From Streptococcus ilei (GTDB lineage: Bacteria; Bacillota; Bacilli; Lactobacillales; Streptococcaceae), in assembly GCF_000479335.1 (NCBI RefSeq), contig NC_022584.1, positions 1,922,001 to 1,986,000 of the forward strand: a stretch of 64,000 bases of DNA. The letters run 5' to 3'. The position numbers and the translations under genes are program-made. Below the pieces are notes generated by a model that did not search any database, had not been told where the DNA came from, and saw nothing but the letters and a program-made list of their open reading frames with translations. This document shows, piece after piece, positions 45,631 to 58,334 of the stretch (the first letter of the stretch is position 1; every line of letters starts with the position of its first letter).

Positions 45631-46113
45631 TTATACGATATGGCGTGTGAATGGATCGTCAGAAATGCCTTGTTCAAGAATCAATTTGCACCACTCTTTA
45701 GCAGAAAAGAGGCTGTGATCTTTGTAGTTTCCACAAGACTCAATCGTCGTTCCTGGAACGTCTTCCCAGCTAGTTGCTTCAGCAATTTCCTCTAAGGAAG
45801 ATTTAATCACTTGTGCAATGGTTTTTGGATCGTGCTGTCCCCACATAATCATATGGAATCCGGTACGACATCCAAAAGGTGAACAATCAATCATCCCATC
45901 AATGCGTTTGCGAATCAACATAGCCAAGAGGTGCTCAATTGTATGTAAACCAGCAGTCGGGATAGAGTCTTCATTTGGTTGAACCAAGCGAATATCATAG
46001 TTTGAGATGACATCTCCTTTTGGCCCTGTTTCCTCTCCGATTAGGCGGACGTAAGGGGCTTTTACAGCAGTGTGGTCAAGTTCGAAACTTTCCACAATAA
46101 CTTCTTTAGTCAT
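45631..46113 (-). CDS. luxS: S-ribosylhomocysteine lyase LuxS
   Basis: 160 residues. Cleaves S-ribosylhomocysteine to homocysteine and DPD, the AI-2 precursor, in the activated methyl cycle. Metal-binding HTIEH (His57, Glu60, His61), the conserved [11 protein letters not shown] segment with catalytic Cys, and a later Cys in [13 protein letters not shown]. Monocistronic, convergent with mapZ. Confidence 0.96.
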   Translation of the reverse strand: MTKEVIVESFELDHTAVKAPYVRLIGEETGPKGDVISNYDIRLVQPNEDSIPTAGLHTIEHLLAMLIRKRIDGMIDCSPFGCRTGFHMIMWGQHDPKTIAQVIKSSLEEIAEATSWEDVPGTTIESCGNYKDHSLFSAKEWCKLILEQGISDDPFTRHIV

Positions 46114-46189
46114 GTATCTTCCTCAATTCTTTTTTCTTGATTATAGCACAATTGGCGGTGGAAGAAAATACAAGAAAGGAGGGAGGGAA

Positions 46190-46312
46190 GTGGCCCTTAA
46201 AATAAGGTCCAGAAACTTATTTTTTAGGGAGTTTCTCATTAGAATCAAAGGAAAGAAGCATTTGAATAATAGCAAAAATAGATTGGTTTTCGCTAGAAAA
46301 TTTGTTTGTTAA
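46190..46312 (+). CDS. Candidate small basic protein with a strong ribosome-binding site
   Basis: A 40-codon ORF from GTG 46190, preceded by a perfect AGGAGG at 7-nt spacing. It reads MALKIRSRNLFFREFLIRIKGKK then HLNNSKNRLVFARKFVC: highly basic, no TM. It lies in the 269-bp gap between divergent luxS and rny. It could equally be chance within an AT-rich promoter region. No family recognised. Confidence 0.35.
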   Translation: MALKIRSRNLFFREFLIRIKGKKHLNNSKNRLVFARKFVC

Positions 46313-46382
46313 TTTTGTAAAAATATGATAAAATAATAAAGAATTTTTTAATTCAACTATTCATTAGATTAGGGGTAAAAAC

Positions 46383-47990
46383 ATGGAATTTGGAATTGCA
46401 ATTGTTTTTGCCGCAATCATTGGTTTAGTCATTGGATATGTAGGGATCTCAGTCAAGATGAAAGCATCTAAAGAAGCTGCAGAACTTACTCTTTTAAATG
46501 CTGAACAAGAAGCAACGAATTTACGTGGACAGGCAGAGCGTGAAGCTGATTTGATTTTGAAAGAAGCTAAGCATGAGTCTAGTTCACTTAAAAAAGAAGC
46601 ACTTTTGGAGGCAAAGGAAGAAGCCAGAAAATATCGAGAAGAAGTCGATGCTGAGTTTAAATCAGAGCGTCAAGAATTAAAACAATTAGAGACCCGCTTA
46701 GCGGAACGTTCAAATAATCTTGATCGCAAAGATGATATTCTTACGAGCAAAGAACAAACTCTTGAACAAAAAGAGCAAAGTCTTTCAGATAGAACTAAAC
46801 ACATTGATGCGCGTGAAGAACAATTACATGAGCTAGAAAAGAAAAAAGAAGAAGAATTAGAAAAAATTGCTTCTCTTACTCAATCGGAAGCACGTGATAT
46901 TATCTTAACGCAAACAGAAGAACATCTTTCAAAAGAAATTGCAACTCGTATCCGAGATGCAGAATTGGAAATAAAAGAACGTTCAGACAAAGTTGCGAAA
47001 GATATCTTGGTTCAAGCCATGCAACGGATGGCAGGTGATTTTGTTGCAGAACAGACTAACTCAACGGTTCATTTGCCAGATGATGCGATGAAGGGTCGAA
47101 TCATTGGTCGCGAAGGTCGAAATATTCGAACCTTTGAAAGCTTAACAGGTGTGGATGTTATTATTGACGATACACCAGAAGTGGTCACCTTGTCTGGATT
47201 TGATCCGATTCGTCGGGAAATTGCACGGATGACGATGGAAAGTCTATTGAAAGATGGTCGAATCCATCCAGCCCGTATTGAGGAGTTGGTAGAGAAGAAC
47301 CGTCAGGAAATTGACCAACGAATTCGGGAATATGGGGAAGCGGCGGCTTATGAAATTGGAGCGCCAAACCTACATCCTGACTTGATGAAGATTATGGGAG
47401 GCTTGCAATTTAGAACCTCTTATGGTCAAAATGTTCTGCGTCACTCAATTGAGGTTGCTAAGTTATCTGGTATTATTGCTAGTGAACTTGGCGAAAATGC
47501 TACCTTGGCTCGTCGAGCTGGTTTCCTACATGATATTGGAAAAGCCATCGACCGTGAGGTAGAAGGTAGCCACGTAGAAATTGGAACAGAGTTGGCTCGT
47601 AAATACAAAGAGCATCCTGTTGTTGTTAATACCATTGCTAGCCACCATGGAGACGTTGAACCAGAAAGTGTCATTGCTGTTATTGTAGCAGCAGCGGATG
47701 CTTTAAGTGCGGCTCGTCCAGGTGCTCGTAGTGAGTCTCTCGAAAGCTATATCAAACGTCTTCAAGATCTTGAAGAAATTGCAAATAGCTTTAAGGGAGT
47801 CAAGACTAGCTTTGCCTTGCAAGCAGGTCGTGAAATCCGAATTATGGTAAGCCCTGAAGAAGTGAAGGATGATAAGTTGACCATCTTAGCTCATGACATT
47901 CGTGAGAAGATCGAGTCTAACTTGGAATATCCTGGTAATATCAAGGTGAACGTTATTCGTGAATTGCGTGCCGTTGATTATGCAAAATAA
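46383..47990 (+). CDS. rny: Ribonuclease Y
   Basis: 535 residues. Membrane-bound endoribonuclease that starts mRNA decay. N-terminal TM ([21 protein letters not shown]), long coiled coil (about 30-190), KH domain with [15 protein letters not shown], and HD domain ([15 protein letters not shown]). TAAAAT-type -10 sequence about 55 bp upstream; a terminator follows the gene. Confidence 0.96.
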   Translation: MEFGIAIVFAAIIGLVIGYVGISVKMKASKEAAELTLLNAEQEATNLRGQAEREADLILKEAKHESSSLKKEALLEAKEEARKYREEVDAEFKSERQELKQLETRLAERSNNLDRKDDILTSKEQTLEQKEQSLSDRTKHIDAREEQLHELEKKKEEELEKIASLTQSEARDIILTQTEEHLSKEIATRIRDAELEIKERSDKVAKDILVQAMQRMAGDFVAEQTNSTVHLPDDAMKGRIIGREGRNIRTFESLTGVDVIIDDTPEVVTLSGFDPIRREIARMTMESLLKDGRIHPARIEELVEKNRQEIDQRIREYGEAAAYEIGAPNLHPDLMKIMGGLQFRTSYGQNVLRHSIEVAKLSGIIASELGENATLARRAGFLHDIGKAIDREVEGSHVEIGTELARKYKEHPVVVNTIASHHGDVEPESVIAVIVAAADALSAARPGARSESLESYIKRLQDLEEIANSFKGVKTSFALQAGREIRIMVSPEEVKDDKLTILAHDIREKIESNLEYPGNIKVNVIRELRAVDYAK

Positions 47991-48011
47991 AGCTTGCTAA
48001 AATATGAAAAG

Positions 48012-48053
48012 ATAGTCAGCAAAGACGACAAGGTCTTGGTTGACTATTTTTTA
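48012..48053 (+). terminator. Terminator of rny
   Basis: ATAGTCA...TTGACTAT outer arms with an inner AGAC/GTCT pairing and a T-run. Confidence 0.85.
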
Positions 48054-48165
48054 TTATGTTCCATGATGAAAAAAGAAAATCATAATTTCGCCTAGAAGGG
48101 GTTAGGAGCCTTGTCTCTAGGAAAAATCTGTTGAAAAATCTTTCTATTTTTGTTACACTAGATAG

Positions 48166-48816
<651 letters not shown>

Positions 48817-48844
48817 TTTAGAATAGGAATTAGGTAAAAAGATT

Positions 48845-49159
48845 ATGATGTTAAAACCATCCATTGATACATTGTTGGATAAAGTACCGTCAAAATACTC
48901 ATTGGTTATTCTTGAAGCCAAACGAGCTCATGAGTTAGAGAGTGGTGCAAGTCCCACTCAAGAATTTCAATCCGTAAAATCTACCTTGCGTGCCTTGGAA
49001 GAGATTGAATCAGGAAATGTGGTGATTCACCCAGATCCAGAAGCCAAGCGCGAAGCGGTTCGTCGTCGAATCGAAGCAGAACGCTTGCGTAAAGAAGAAG
49101 AAGAGCGTAAAATTAAAGAACAAATCGCAAAAGAAAAAGAAGATGGGGAAAAAATTTAA
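48845..49159 (+). CDS. rpoZ: RNA polymerase omega subunit
   Basis: 104 residues ([35 protein letters not shown], in family-typical form), with a charged coiled-coil tail ([20 protein letters not shown]). Helps assemble RNA polymerase. ATG 48845 and 48848 are both possible; the first is used as in related species. Confidence 0.93.
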   Translation: MMLKPSIDTLLDKVPSKYSLVILEAKRAHELESGASPTQEFQSVKSTLRALEEIESGNVVIHPDPEAKREAVRRRIEAERLRKEEEERKIKEQIAKEKEDGEKI

Positions 49160-49221
49160 GGTTGGGTTCGCTCAATCTTATTTTTTGCTATTTAGCACTA
49201 GGGCAGGAAGGAGGTGGAGAC

Positions 49222-51612
49222 ATGCTTGCACAAGTCATCGTTGATGTTCCCTTGATGCAAACGGATAAACCCTATAGTTACCAAGTGCCGGAAGAGTTTT
49301 CTCCATTCTTGGAAAAAGGAATGCGGGTGCATGTTCCGTTTGGAAAGGGAAATCGGCTCATTCAAGGAATTGTGGTTGGCTTAGAGGAAACCACTCTAGC
49401 AGCTCAAGACCAAGAATTAAAAAGTATTGTGGAAGTCTTAGACTACCAACCGGTTCTAGGAGAGGAGCAATTTTGGCTAGCAGATCAGTTGCGAAAGACA
49501 GTTTTTGCCTACAAAATTACCCTCTTGAAAGCCATGCTACCGAGTGTTTTAAATTCTTCCTATGATAAAATTCTCCATCCGACAGAACGATTATCGCCAG
49601 AAGATCGAGAGGATATTTTTGGAACAGCGACTAGCTTGGCTTTTTCTTCTTTAGATATTGAAGCCCAAGCACGGATGATGCGACTGACTCGTAAGGGAGA
49701 GTTGGAAGTAGAATACCAAGCGGTGGATCGTAAACATATCAAAACAGAAAAATGGTATCGGGTAAATCATCTCTTACTTGAAAACTTGGACATCGCCAAA
49801 AATGCCAAAAAACGCTTGGCCTTGCGAGACTTTGTCCAAGGGCAGGAAGAGGAAGCGCCTTTAAGTAATTTGTTGGCAGAATTCTCTCGTCCAGTGGTGA
49901 ATTATTTCATTGATCAAGGTGCCTTGCTTGTGTTTGAAAAGGAAGTCAATCGTGCGGCAGCCTACTTTAAGGACAAGGAGTCGACGGAGGCCTTGATTTT
50001 GAATGCTGAACAAGAAGGAGCAGTTCAAGCAGTAACGAGCAAAATTGGCCAACCTTCCAAACCTTTTTTGTTAGAAGGAGTGACAGGAAGTGGGAAGACA
50101 GAGGTGTACCTTCAAATCATTCAAGAGGTGCTAGAAAAGGGAAAAACAGCTATTATGCTGGTTCCTGAGATTTCCTTGACGCCTCAAGTGACGGATCGCT
50201 TCATTTCTCGCTTTGGAGATCGGGTAGCCATCCTCCATTCGGGTCTATCCAACGGTGAAAAATACGATGAGTGGAGACGAGTAGAGCGAGGTGAGGCCCA
50301 AGTAGTCGTTGGAGCTCGGTCTGCTATCTTTGCTCCTCTTAAGAATTTAGGAGCTATCATTATTGACGAAGAGCATGAGGCTACGTATAAACAAGATAGC
50401 AATCCTCGTTATCATGCGCGTGAGGTTGCCCTGCTTCGGTCTCAGTACCACCAGGCTGTTTTGGTCTTGGGATCGGCAACTCCCAGTCTAGAAACGCGGT
50501 CTCGTGCAGGAAAAGGGGTCTATGAATTTCTTCAATTGACCCAACGGGCTAACCCTCTTGCCCGCATTCCAGAGGTAGAAGTGATCGATTTTAGGGACTA
50601 TATTGGCCAGCAAGAATCCGGAACCTATACACCTAAGTTGCTTGATGCGATTGCAGAACGATTGCAACGAAAAGAGCAAGTCGTCCTCATGCTCAATCGC
50701 CGGGGTTATTCCAGCTTTGTCATGTGTCGCGAGTGTGGTCAGGTAGATACCTGTCCGAATTGTGATATCTCCTTGACCCTCCATATGGACACCAAGACCA
50801 TGGATTGCCACTATTGCAACTACCGTAAGCCAATCCCAACAGTCTGTCCTAATTGCCAAAGTCGATCCATTCGCTATTATGGGACGGGGACCCAGAAGGC
50901 CTACGATGAACTACAAGAAATTTTCCCTGAAGCCCGCATTTTGCGGATGGATGTCGATACCACTCGGAAAAAAGGTAGTCACGAGGCTTTGTTGGACCAG
51001 TTTGGTCAAGGACAAGCCGACATTTTACTGGGGACCCAGATGATCGCCAAAGGTTTGGATTTCCCCAATGTAACGCTAGTCGGTGTCCTCAATGCTGATA
51101 CAGCCCTAAATTTGCCTGATTTTCGCTCGTCAGAGCGGACCTTCCAACTCTTAACCCAGGTGGCAGGACGGGCTGGTCGTGCGGATAAAGAAGGACAGGT
51201 TCTGATCCAGACCTATAATCCTCATCATTATGCCATTGAATATGCGAAACGCCAAGATTACGAAGGTTTTTATGCCTATGAAATGAAGGTCCGCCACCAA
51301 TTGGGTTATCCACCTTATTACTACACTGTAGGTTTGACCCTTTCTCACAAACAAGAAGAGGTCGTGGTTAAAAAAGCTTATCAGGTGGTGGACCTGTTGA
51401 AAACAGGTCTATCAGACCAAGTCCAAATCTTGGGACCAACGCCAAAACCGATTGCTCGTACGCATAATTTATTCCATTATCAGATCCTGCTGAAGTACCG
51501 GTTTGAAGACCAGTTACCACAAGTCTTAAATCAGATTTTGGACTATACTCAAGAGCGGGAAAATCAAGATCTTCGGGTCAGCATTGACAATGAACCGCAA
51601 AGTTTTATGTAG
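49222..51612 (+). CDS. priA: Primosomal replication restart helicase PriA
   Basis: 796 residues from ATG 49222 (SD AAGGAGG); the in-frame ATG at 49162 lies upstream of the SD. N-terminal 3'-DNA-binding domain, Walker [10 protein letters not shown] near 286-293, DEEH box ([12 protein letters not shown]). A zinc cluster of eight cysteines near 501-541 ([30 protein letters not shown]) and C-terminal helicase motifs ([22 protein letters not shown]). Restarts stalled forks. Confidence 0.95.
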   Translation: MLAQVIVDVPLMQTDKPYSYQVPEEFSPFLEKGMRVHVPFGKGNRLIQGIVVGLEETTLAAQDQELKSIVEVLDYQPVLGEEQFWLADQLRKTVFAYKITLLKAMLPSVLNSSYDKILHPTERLSPEDREDIFGTATSLAFSSLDIEAQARMMRLTRKGELEVEYQAVDRKHIKTEKWYRVNHLLLENLDIAKNAKKRLALRDFVQGQEEEAPLSNLLAEFSRPVVNYFIDQGALLVFEKEVNRAAAYFKDKESTEALILNAEQEGAVQAVTSKIGQPSKPFLLEGVTGSGKTEVYLQIIQEVLEKGKTAIMLVPEISLTPQVTDRFISRFGDRVAILHSGLSNGEKYDEWRRVERGEAQVVVGARSAIFAPLKNLGAIIIDEEHEATYKQDSNPRYHAREVALLRSQYHQAVLVLGSATPSLETRSRAGKGVYEFLQLTQRANPLARIPEVEVIDFRDYIGQQESGTYTPKLLDAIAERLQRKEQVVLMLNRRGYSSFVMCRECGQVDTCPNCDISLTLHMDTKTMDCHYCNYRKPIPTVCPNCQSRSIRYYGTGTQKAYDELQEIFPEARILRMDVDTTRKKGSHEALLDQFGQGQADILLGTQMIAKGLDFPNVTLVGVLNADTALNLPDFRSSERTFQLLTQVAGRAGRADKEGQVLIQTYNPHHYAIEYAKRQDYEGFYAYEMKVRHQLGYPPYYYTVGLTLSHKQEEVVVKKAYQVVDLLKTGLSDQVQILGPTPKPIARTHNLFHYQILLKYRFEDQLPQVLNQILDYTQERENQDLRVSIDNEPQSFM

Positions 51613-51623
51613 AAGGAGAAAAA

Positions 51624-52559
51624 ATGACAAAAATACTATTTATGGGAACGCCTGATTTCTCGGCTACAGTTTTAAAAGGCTTGATTTCTGACGAACGCTA
51701 TGAGATTCTAGCCGTTGTGACTCAACCAGATCGGGCAGTTGGTCGGAAAAAAGAAATTCGGATGACGCCGGTAAAAGAAGTGGCTTTAGAAGCAGGCTTA
51801 CCAGTCTACCAGCCGGAAAAACTATCTGGAAGCCAGGAGTTAGAAGATTTATTAGCTTTGGGGGCAGATGGGATCGTCACAGCAGCCTTTGGACAATTCT
51901 TGCCGAGTCGTTTGTTAGAGGCGATGAAGTTTGCTGTCAACGTGCATGCTTCCCTTCTTCCAAAATACCGCGGTGGAGCTCCTATCCATTATGCCATCAT
52001 GAATGGGGATAAGGAAGCTGGTGTGACCATCATGGAAATGGTCAAAGAGATGGATGCCGGAGATATGATTTCCTCTCGCGCCATCCCTATTTTAGAAGAG
52101 GACAATGTGGGAACCCTATTTGAGAAGTTGGCTCTTGTCGGTCGGGATCTTCTCTTAGAAACCTTACCACCTTACCTTGCGGGAGAACTCAAACCACAAG
52201 CTCAGGATCCCAAACAAGTAACCTTCTCTCCCAATATCAAACCGGAAGAAGAACGCCTGGATTGGACGCGGACCAACCGTGAACTCTTTAACCAAGTTCG
52301 AGGCATGTATCCTTGGCCAGTTGCCCATACCTTATGGAAGGGGGAACGCTTCAAGGTTTACCAAGCAAAACCATGTGAAGGACAAGGAAAACCAGGAGAA
52401 ATTTTGGCTCTCCATAAAAATGAAATCGTTGTTGCGACGGGGGAGGGAGCCTTGGCCTTGACCCTGGTTCAGCCAGCTGGCAAACCTAAAATGGCTGTTG
52501 GAGATTTCTTAAATGGCTTAGGGCGACAATTGCAAGTAGGTGATCAATTTGGTAAATAA
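51624..52559 (+). CDS. fmt: Methionyl-tRNA formyltransferase
   Basis: 311 residues. Formylates initiator Met-tRNA with 10-formyl-THF. N-terminal FMGTPDFSA, catalytic-loop [14 protein letters not shown] (His at residue 108 starts the motif), and C-terminal OB domain. Its stop overlaps the rsmB start by 11 bp. Confidence 0.96.
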   Translation: MTKILFMGTPDFSATVLKGLISDERYEILAVVTQPDRAVGRKKEIRMTPVKEVALEAGLPVYQPEKLSGSQELEDLLALGADGIVTAAFGQFLPSRLLEAMKFAVNVHASLLPKYRGGAPIHYAIMNGDKEAGVTIMEMVKEMDAGDMISSRAIPILEEDNVGTLFEKLALVGRDLLLETLPPYLAGELKPQAQDPKQVTFSPNIKPEEERLDWTRTNRELFNQVRGMYPWPVAHTLWKGERFKVYQAKPCEGQGKPGEILALHKNEIVVATGEGALALTLVQPAGKPKMAVGDFLNGLGRQLQVGDQFGK

Positions 52560-53862
52560 GCTACAGACTGCACGTGGATTGGCCCTCTCTACCCTAGGAG
52601 AGATTTTCCAGGACGGTGCTTTTTCAAATATCGCCCTCAAAAAAGCTCTGGGAAAGTCAACTTTGTCAGAAGTGGATAAAAGTCTGGTGACTGAAATTGT
52701 CTATGGGACGGTTTCGCGTAAACTAACCTTGGAATGGTATCTATCGCACTTTGTCGCTGATCGAGACCAGGTAGACCCATGGATTTATCATCTTTTATTG
52801 ATGAGCCTTTATCAGTTCGTCTATCTTGAGAAGATTCCTCCCCATGCTGTTGTCCATGAAGCAGTAGAGCTTGCCAAGCAACGGAAGAAGGGGAGCGAAA
52901 AATATGTCAATGCTCTCTTACGGAAAATGCTACGAGAGGGGCTTCCGTCGATTGACCAGATTAAACGAGTCAACAAACGACTTTCGATCCGTTATTCACT
53001 ACCGGTTTGGTTGGTGAAAAAGTTGCTTGATGAGTATGGGAAAAAGCGGGCAATCGCTATTTTTGAAAGTCTCTATGTTCGCAACAAGGCCAGTGTTCGA
53101 GTTGTTGACCTTGACCAAAAAGAAGACATCAAGGAACAGTTGCAGGCTTCGGATTCCTTATTGGCCTCAACAGCTCTTGTAAAGGAAAACGGCTATTTTG
53201 CGGGCTCTGATTACTTCAAACAAGGAAAGATAACCATCCAAGATGAGACCAGTCAATTGGTGGCACCTGCTTTGGAAATTCAACCTACGGATCAGGTGCT
53301 GGATGCCTGTGCAGCTCCTGGTGGCAAGACCACTCATCTAGCTTCTTATCTAGTCGATGGGAAGATTACAGCTTTGGACTTGTACGATCATAAGCTCCAA
53401 TTAATTCAGGAAAACGCGGAGCGTCTTGGAGTAGCAGATAAAATCCAGACAAAAAAACTGGATGCCAGCAAGGTATTTGAAGCTTTTGGGGCGGATGCCT
53501 TCGATAAAATCTTGGTAGATGCCCCTTGCTCTGGGATTGGTTTGATCCGCCGAAAGCCAGACATCAAGTATAATAAAGATAATGCTGACTTTGCGTCTCT
53601 GCAGGCGATTCAATTGGAAATATTGGATGGAGTTTGTCAAAGTGTACGGAAAGATGGTATAATAGTCTACAGTACATGCACAATTATAGGAGAAGAGAAT
53701 TTTGATGTGGTTCACCAGTTTTTAGAAACCCATCCAAATTTTGAACTCGTGCCATTAGATCATGAACGAAAAGATATTCTGAAAGATGGTTGTATGTTAA
53801 TTACACCAGAATTGTATGGAAGCGATGGTTTCTTTATTAGTCGTTTTCGAAGAATATCGTAA
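52549..53862 (+). CDS. rsmB: 16S rRNA (cytosine-967 C5) methyltransferase
   Basis: 437 residues from TTG 52549, which follows an AGGTGAT SD inside fmt; GTG 52540 overlaps that SD. N-terminal NusB-like domain, SAM motif [14 protein letters not shown], and two conserved cysteines in [17 protein letters not shown] and YSTCTI. Coupled to fmt and 21 bp from phpP. Confidence 0.93.
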   Translation: MVNKLQTARGLALSTLGEIFQDGAFSNIALKKALGKSTLSEVDKSLVTEIVYGTVSRKLTLEWYLSHFVADRDQVDPWIYHLLLMSLYQFVYLEKIPPHAVVHEAVELAKQRKKGSEKYVNALLRKMLREGLPSIDQIKRVNKRLSIRYSLPVWLVKKLLDEYGKKRAIAIFESLYVRNKASVRVVDLDQKEDIKEQLQASDSLLASTALVKENGYFAGSDYFKQGKITIQDETSQLVAPALEIQPTDQVLDACAAPGGKTTHLASYLVDGKITALDLYDHKLQLIQENAERLGVADKIQTKKLDASKVFEAFGADAFDKILVDAPCSGIGLIRRKPDIKYNKDNADFASLQAIQLEILDGVCQSVRKDGIIVYSTCTIIGEENFDVVHQFLETHPNFELVPLDHERKDILKDGCMLITPELYGSDGFFISRFRRIS

Positions 53863-53883
53863 TCTCAGGAGGATACGGACAGT

Positions 53884-54624
53884 ATGGAAATTTCTATCTT
53901 AACCGATGTAGGTCAAAGACGGACAAATAACCAAGACTATGCAAATCAATATAAAAACAAAGCGGGAAAATCCATGATTTTTCTAGCTGATGGGATGGGG
54001 GGACATCGTGCTGGCAATATTGCTAGCGAGATGGCTGTTACAGATCTTGGCGCTGCTTGGGTAGCGACTGAAATCAGCACCATTAACGAAGTAAGAGAGT
54101 GGTTTGCAGAGAATTTGGAAAAAGAAAACCAGCAGATCCATCGCATTGGTCAAGATGAAGAACATAAAGGAATGGGAACAACGCTGGAAGCTCTTGCCAT
54201 TATCGATGACCAAGTCTTATTTGCGCATGTAGGAGATTCCCGAATTGGACTCGTGCGTAATGGGGAATACCATCAATTGACCAATGACCATTCTTTAGTA
54301 AATGCCTTGCTCAAAGCTGGACAAATTACGGAAGAAGAGGCAGCTCATCATCCACAACGCAATATCATCACCCAATCTATTGGACAAAAGGATGAATTAC
54401 AACCGGACTTTGGTATGCTTACGGTTGAAGCGGGAGATTTCATTGTTATCAATAGTGATGGATTAACCAATATGATCTCTGGTGATGAAATCCGTGATAT
54501 CCTTGTCAGCGATTTATCGGTTGAAGAAAAGGCAAAAACCTTGGTTCGCTTTGCGAATAATGCTGGTGGTTTGGACAATATTACAGTTGTACTGATTCAC
54601 TTTGCTGAGGAGGATATGGCATGA
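53884..54624 (+). CDS. phpP: PP2C-type Ser/Thr protein phosphatase
   Basis: 246 residues. Metal-binding motifs of the PPM fold: [41 protein letters not shown] and [10 protein letters not shown]. Dephosphorylates StkP and its targets. Overlaps stkP by 4 bp. Expected partner pair. Confidence 0.96.
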   Translation: MEISILTDVGQRRTNNQDYANQYKNKAGKSMIFLADGMGGHRAGNIASEMAVTDLGAAWVATEISTINEVREWFAENLEKENQQIHRIGQDEEHKGMGTTLEALAIIDDQVLFAHVGDSRIGLVRNGEYHQLTNDHSLVNALLKAGQITEEEAAHHPQRNIITQSIGQKDELQPDFGMLTVEAGDFIVINSDGLTNMISGDEIRDILVSDLSVEEKAKTLVRFANNAGGLDNITVVLIHFAEEDMA

Positions 54625-56492
54625 TTCAAATCGGCAAAATTTTTGCCGGACGATATAAGATAATCCGCCAAATCGGGCGTGGAGGGATGGCAGATGTCTA
54701 TCTCGCTCGGGATTTAATCTTAGATGGTGAAGAAGTTGCAGTTAAAGTACTGAGGACCAATTACCAAACAGATCCAATTGCAGTTGCTCGCTTCCAACGA
54801 GAGGCTAAAGCGATGGCAGATTTGGATCATCCAAATATCGTTCGGATCACGGATATCGGTGAAGAGGAAGGCCAACAATACTTGGCGATGGAATATGTCG
54901 CTGGCTTAGACTTGAAACGTTATATCAAGGAAAATGCTCCTCTTTCAAATGAAGAAGCCGTTCGCTTGATGGGGCAAATCCTTCTTGCTATGCGCTTGGC
55001 GCACACGCAAGGGATTATTCACCGTGACTTAAAGCCTCAAAACGTTCTTTTAACACCAGATGGAAATGCCAAGGTCTCTGACTTTGGGATTGCGGTAGCC
55101 TTTGCAGAAACGAGTCTCACTCAGACAAACTCTATGTTGGGATCGGTTCATTATTTGTCTCCTGAACAAGCTAGAGGATCGAAAGCTTCTGTTCAAAGCG
55201 ATATTTATGCAATGGGGATTATATTCTACGAAATGCTGACGGGACATATCCCTTATGATGGGGATAGTGCAGTGACGATCGCGCTACAACATTTCCAAAA
55301 ACCACTTCCGTCCATCATCGAAGAGAATAAAAATGTTCCACAGGCCTTGGAAAATGTGGTTATTAAAGCAACAGCAAAGAAACTATCCGATCGCTATAAG
55401 TCGGTAGCTGAAATGTATGTTGACCTCTCTAGTTGCTTATCTTATGAGCGTCGTAACGAGAAAAAATTGGTCTTTGATGATGCTTCAAAAGCAGATACCA
55501 AAACCCTACCAAAGGTAAACGTGGTTCCAAAACCAACGCCACTTCCAACATCAGATGTTCGTCCGGTTGTTCATGAGGACCTACCAGGGGCTTCAGAGGA
55601 TAGAACGGTTCCAGTTTCTCCAAAAAATAAGCCACGTCGTCGTTTGAGGACACGCTACAAAGTCTTGTTTGTTGCTTTAGCTTTGGTACTAGCTGCCTTT
55701 GCCTTTCTTCTTTATATGAGTCCAGCCAACAAAACAGTTCCGGATGTATCTGGAAAAACTGTTGCAGAAGCTCGTGCTATCATTGAAGATCAGAATCTTC
55801 AAGTTGGAGACGAAAAAGAAGAATACAGTGATTCTGTACTTGAAGGCTATGTGATTCGTACCAATCCAAATGCAGGAGCTCAGAAAAAAGAAAAAAGCAA
55901 GGTTGATTTGGTTGTCTCGAAAGGACCAAGCACCTTTGATATGCCAGACTATACTGGTATGTCTAGAGAAAATGCAGAAAATGATCTGAAAACCAACTAT
56001 AAGCTTTCTAGCAAACTCATTTCGATTGAAGAAGTCGAGACCAATGAAGTAGAACCAGGAATCGTTATTGAGCAATCTCCTGCTGCTGGTCAAAAATATG
56101 ATTTGACTTCTAATACGAAGGTTGTTCTGAAAGTATCTAAGGAAAGTAATTCTATCGATTTACCAAGTTATGTCGGTTCTGATTATGAATTTGCTGTCTC
56201 TAATCTCGTTGAAATCTACGGGGTGAAGGAAGCAAATATTGAACGGAAGACCACATCGCATCTTCCAGCTGGAGTAGAAGTCTTACCAGGTCAAATTGTG
56301 AGTCAGACTCCGGAAGCTCAATCAAGCATCGATATTAAGAAGACTCGCATTGTCTTGACCGTGTACGAACCGAAGACGGAACCATCAAGTAGTACGAAAG
56401 CTTCAAGCAGTTCATCAGAAGGTTCAACCTCTACAACAGTGGAATCACATTCCAATACGGAGCCTTCAGCTACCACTGAACCAGAATCTTAA
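54621..56492 (+). CDS. stkP: Ser/Thr protein kinase StkP with three PASTA domains
   Basis: 623 residues. Hanks kinase: glycine loop [11 protein letters not shown], catalytic Lys42 (VAVKVL), [16 protein letters not shown]-equivalent [12 protein letters not shown] near 348-368. Outside are three PASTA repeats (starting at [17 protein letters not shown] and LPSYVGSD), then a ~45-residue Ser/Thr tail. Pneumococcal StkP has four PASTA units, so this protein is one shorter. Senses wall precursors and coordinates septation with GpsB and MapZ. Confidence 0.95.
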   Translation: MIQIGKIFAGRYKIIRQIGRGGMADVYLARDLILDGEEVAVKVLRTNYQTDPIAVARFQREAKAMADLDHPNIVRITDIGEEEGQQYLAMEYVAGLDLKRYIKENAPLSNEEAVRLMGQILLAMRLAHTQGIIHRDLKPQNVLLTPDGNAKVSDFGIAVAFAETSLTQTNSMLGSVHYLSPEQARGSKASVQSDIYAMGIIFYEMLTGHIPYDGDSAVTIALQHFQKPLPSIIEENKNVPQALENVVIKATAKKLSDRYKSVAEMYVDLSSCLSYERRNEKKLVFDDASKADTKTLPKVNVVPKPTPLPTSDVRPVVHEDLPGASEDRTVPVSPKNKPRRRLRTRYKVLFVALALVLAAFAFLLYMSPANKTVPDVSGKTVAEARAIIEDQNLQVGDEKEEYSDSVLEGYVIRTNPNAGAQKKEKSKVDLVVSKGPSTFDMPDYTGMSRENAENDLKTNYKLSSKLISIEEVETNEVEPGIVIEQSPAAGQKYDLTSNTKVVLKVSKESNSIDLPSYVGSDYEFAVSNLVEIYGVKEANIERKTTSHLPAGVEVLPGQIVSQTPEAQSSIDIKKTRIVLTVYEPKTEPSSSTKASSSSSEGSTSTTVESHSNTEPSATTEPES

Positions 56493-56508
56493 CGTGATGA
56501 TCTTATAA

Positions 56509-56536
56509 AACCAGACCAAACCGGTCTGGTTTTTTT
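56509..56536 (+). terminator. Terminator after stkP
   Basis: ACCAGACC/GGTCTGGT hairpin plus seven Ts. Confidence 0.88.
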
Positions 56537-56622
56537 AGTAAAGAGAGAGTTGGAATGAATCCTTCTAGAGGCGGAAGCGAATCCCTTGGAATTTTGATAA
56601 AATAGAATGGAGAGGTTCAATT

Positions 56623-57318
56623 ATGTGGAAGATTCAATTGTTTGTGTTTGTTGAGGCATTGTTACTCACCATGGCTGCAATCACTATTTTAGCGGGAAAT
56701 ATATCTCGTATCGTCCTAATCGTGGTTCTTTGCTTACTTCTATTGTATTATTACATCGGAAAACAGCGGAGTAATTTTCTTTTAGTGGCATCCAGCATCC
56801 TGCTGTTTTTTATTGTCATGCTAAATCCCTATGTCATCGCTGCGCTTTTGTTTGCCGTAGTCTATGCCATGCTAGTGGCTTATCCTTATTTTTACCGTGA
56901 AAACAAAGAAGTGAAGATAGATTATGAGGAAGATGTAGAAATCCGACAAGAGAAAACGCCTTGGATTGGAGATCTGCATCATTTTTCAAAGGTAAACTGC
57001 CATTTTCGTGATTTAACGATTATACGTTTAGTCGGGAAGGATACGATTCACTTAGACGAAGTGATTGTAGTAAATCATGACAATGTCATAATCATGAGAA
57101 AGATGTTTGGCAATACTAAAATTATTTTGCCAGTGGACGTGGAACTTAGCTTGCAGGTGAATACCTTATATGGAGAATTACGCCTCTTCTCTCAAAAACC
57201 TAGGAAATTGAGAAATGAGACAGTTAGCATGGAGACGCCAAATTATCGAAGTTCCCATCGGACAGTGAAGCTTGTTGTAGCAGGAATCGTTGGAGATGTG
57301 GAGGTGGTTAGAGGATGA
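56623..57318 (+). CDS. liaF: LiaF-type membrane regulator
   Basis: 231 residues. Several N-terminal hydrophobic helices (to about residue 95) are followed by a soluble beta-rich DUF2154-like domain (LVGKDTIHLDEVIVVNHDNVIIMRKMFGNTKI in parts). LiaF inhibits the LiaSR two-component system in the absence of envelope stress. Overlaps liaS by 4 bp. Confidence 0.88.
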   Translation: MWKIQLFVFVEALLLTMAAITILAGNISRIVLIVVLCLLLLYYYIGKQRSNFLLVASSILLFFIVMLNPYVIAALLFAVVYAMLVAYPYFYRENKEVKIDYEEDVEIRQEKTPWIGDLHHFSKVNCHFRDLTIIRLVGKDTIHLDEVIVVNHDNVIIMRKMFGNTKIILPVDVELSLQVNTLYGELRLFSQKPRKLRNETVSMETPNYRSSHRTVKLVVAGIVGDVEVVRG

Positions 57319-58334
57319 AACGAACAGACTATCTTTTAATCTTCCTTTATACGGTCTTGATTCTAGCTGTTATTATCCATTCTATCTTTGGTCTCTTCGA
57401 CTTTCAGTGGACTTATCTATTGGAAGATTTATCAAAGCTTCGTGCATTTCTGTTTATTGGCTTTGGATTGACGGTTGCTCTCACTATTTTGATGATTTTA
57501 TTGATTAAATTGATTCAATTTACAATTATGAACACCGTCCAAAAAAACTTAAGAAGCTTACTCGAAGGTAAGAAGCTAAAACTTGGAGAAAACAAAGAGA
57601 TTAATGAAGAATTTCAGCGCTTGGATAGGAAGCTTAAACGCCTGACAGAAAATTTGCAACGAACAGAAAATCGGGTCATGCAAAATGAAGAAGAGATTGT
57701 GGAAAGAGAACGCAGGCGAATTGCGCGAGATCTCCATGATACGGTGAGCCAAGAATTATTTGCAGCCAACATGATCTTGTCCGGTGTAGCCAGCCAGGAT
57801 CAAGTTCTTCAACTTCCTAAGGTAGGACAACAGTTGAAGGGGGTTACAGAGATTCTAAATACTGCTCAAAATGATTTGCGAATTTTGCTACTACATTTGC
57901 GGCCGACAGAATTGGAAGGTCGGAACCTAGTAGAAGGAATGCAGGTAATTTTTAGGGAACTGCAAGAAAAGAGTAACTTAGAAGTTCATTTTGAACACGA
58001 TGTTCAAAAATTACCTAAAGCAATTGAAGAGCATATTTTCCGGATTGTGCAAGAAGTGGTTAGCAATACATTGAAACATGCTCATGCCAAGCGATTAGAT
58101 GTTTATCTATTGCAAGCAGAACAATCCCTCCATCTCAAGATAGCAGATGACGGGGTGGGCTTTGATCCAGAATCGCTGGGTGAACTAAGTTACGGTATGA
58201 AAAATATCCAAGATCGAGTGGATGATATGGCAGGAAGAATTAAAATTTTGACCAGTCCCAAAAAGGGAGTGGCCATTGATATCAAAGTGCCATTAGTAGA
58301 AGGAGAAAATGATGAAATTATTACTAGTAGATGA
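57315..58334 (+). CDS. liaS: Sensor histidine kinase LiaS
   Basis: 339 residues. Two N-terminal TM helices with a short extracytoplasmic loop (intramembrane-sensing type), a coiled linker, HisKA_3 with phospho-acceptor His141 in RRRIARDLHDTVSQE, and an HATPase domain (NTLKHAHAKR, DDGVGFDP, SYGMKNIQDR). Responds to lipid-II-active antibiotics and envelope stress. Confidence 0.92.
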   Translation: MKRTDYLLIFLYTVLILAVIIHSIFGLFDFQWTYLLEDLSKLRAFLFIGFGLTVALTILMILLIKLIQFTIMNTVQKNLRSLLEGKKLKLGENKEINEEFQRLDRKLKRLTENLQRTENRVMQNEEEIVERERRRIARDLHDTVSQELFAANMILSGVASQDQVLQLPKVGQQLKGVTEILNTAQNDLRILLLHLRPTELEGRNLVEGMQVIFRELQEKSNLEVHFEHDVQKLPKAIEEHIFRIVQEVVSNTLKHAHAKRLDVYLLQAEQSLHLKIADDGVGFDPESLGELSYGMKNIQDRVDDMAGRIKILTSPKKGVAIDIKVPLVEGENDEIITSR

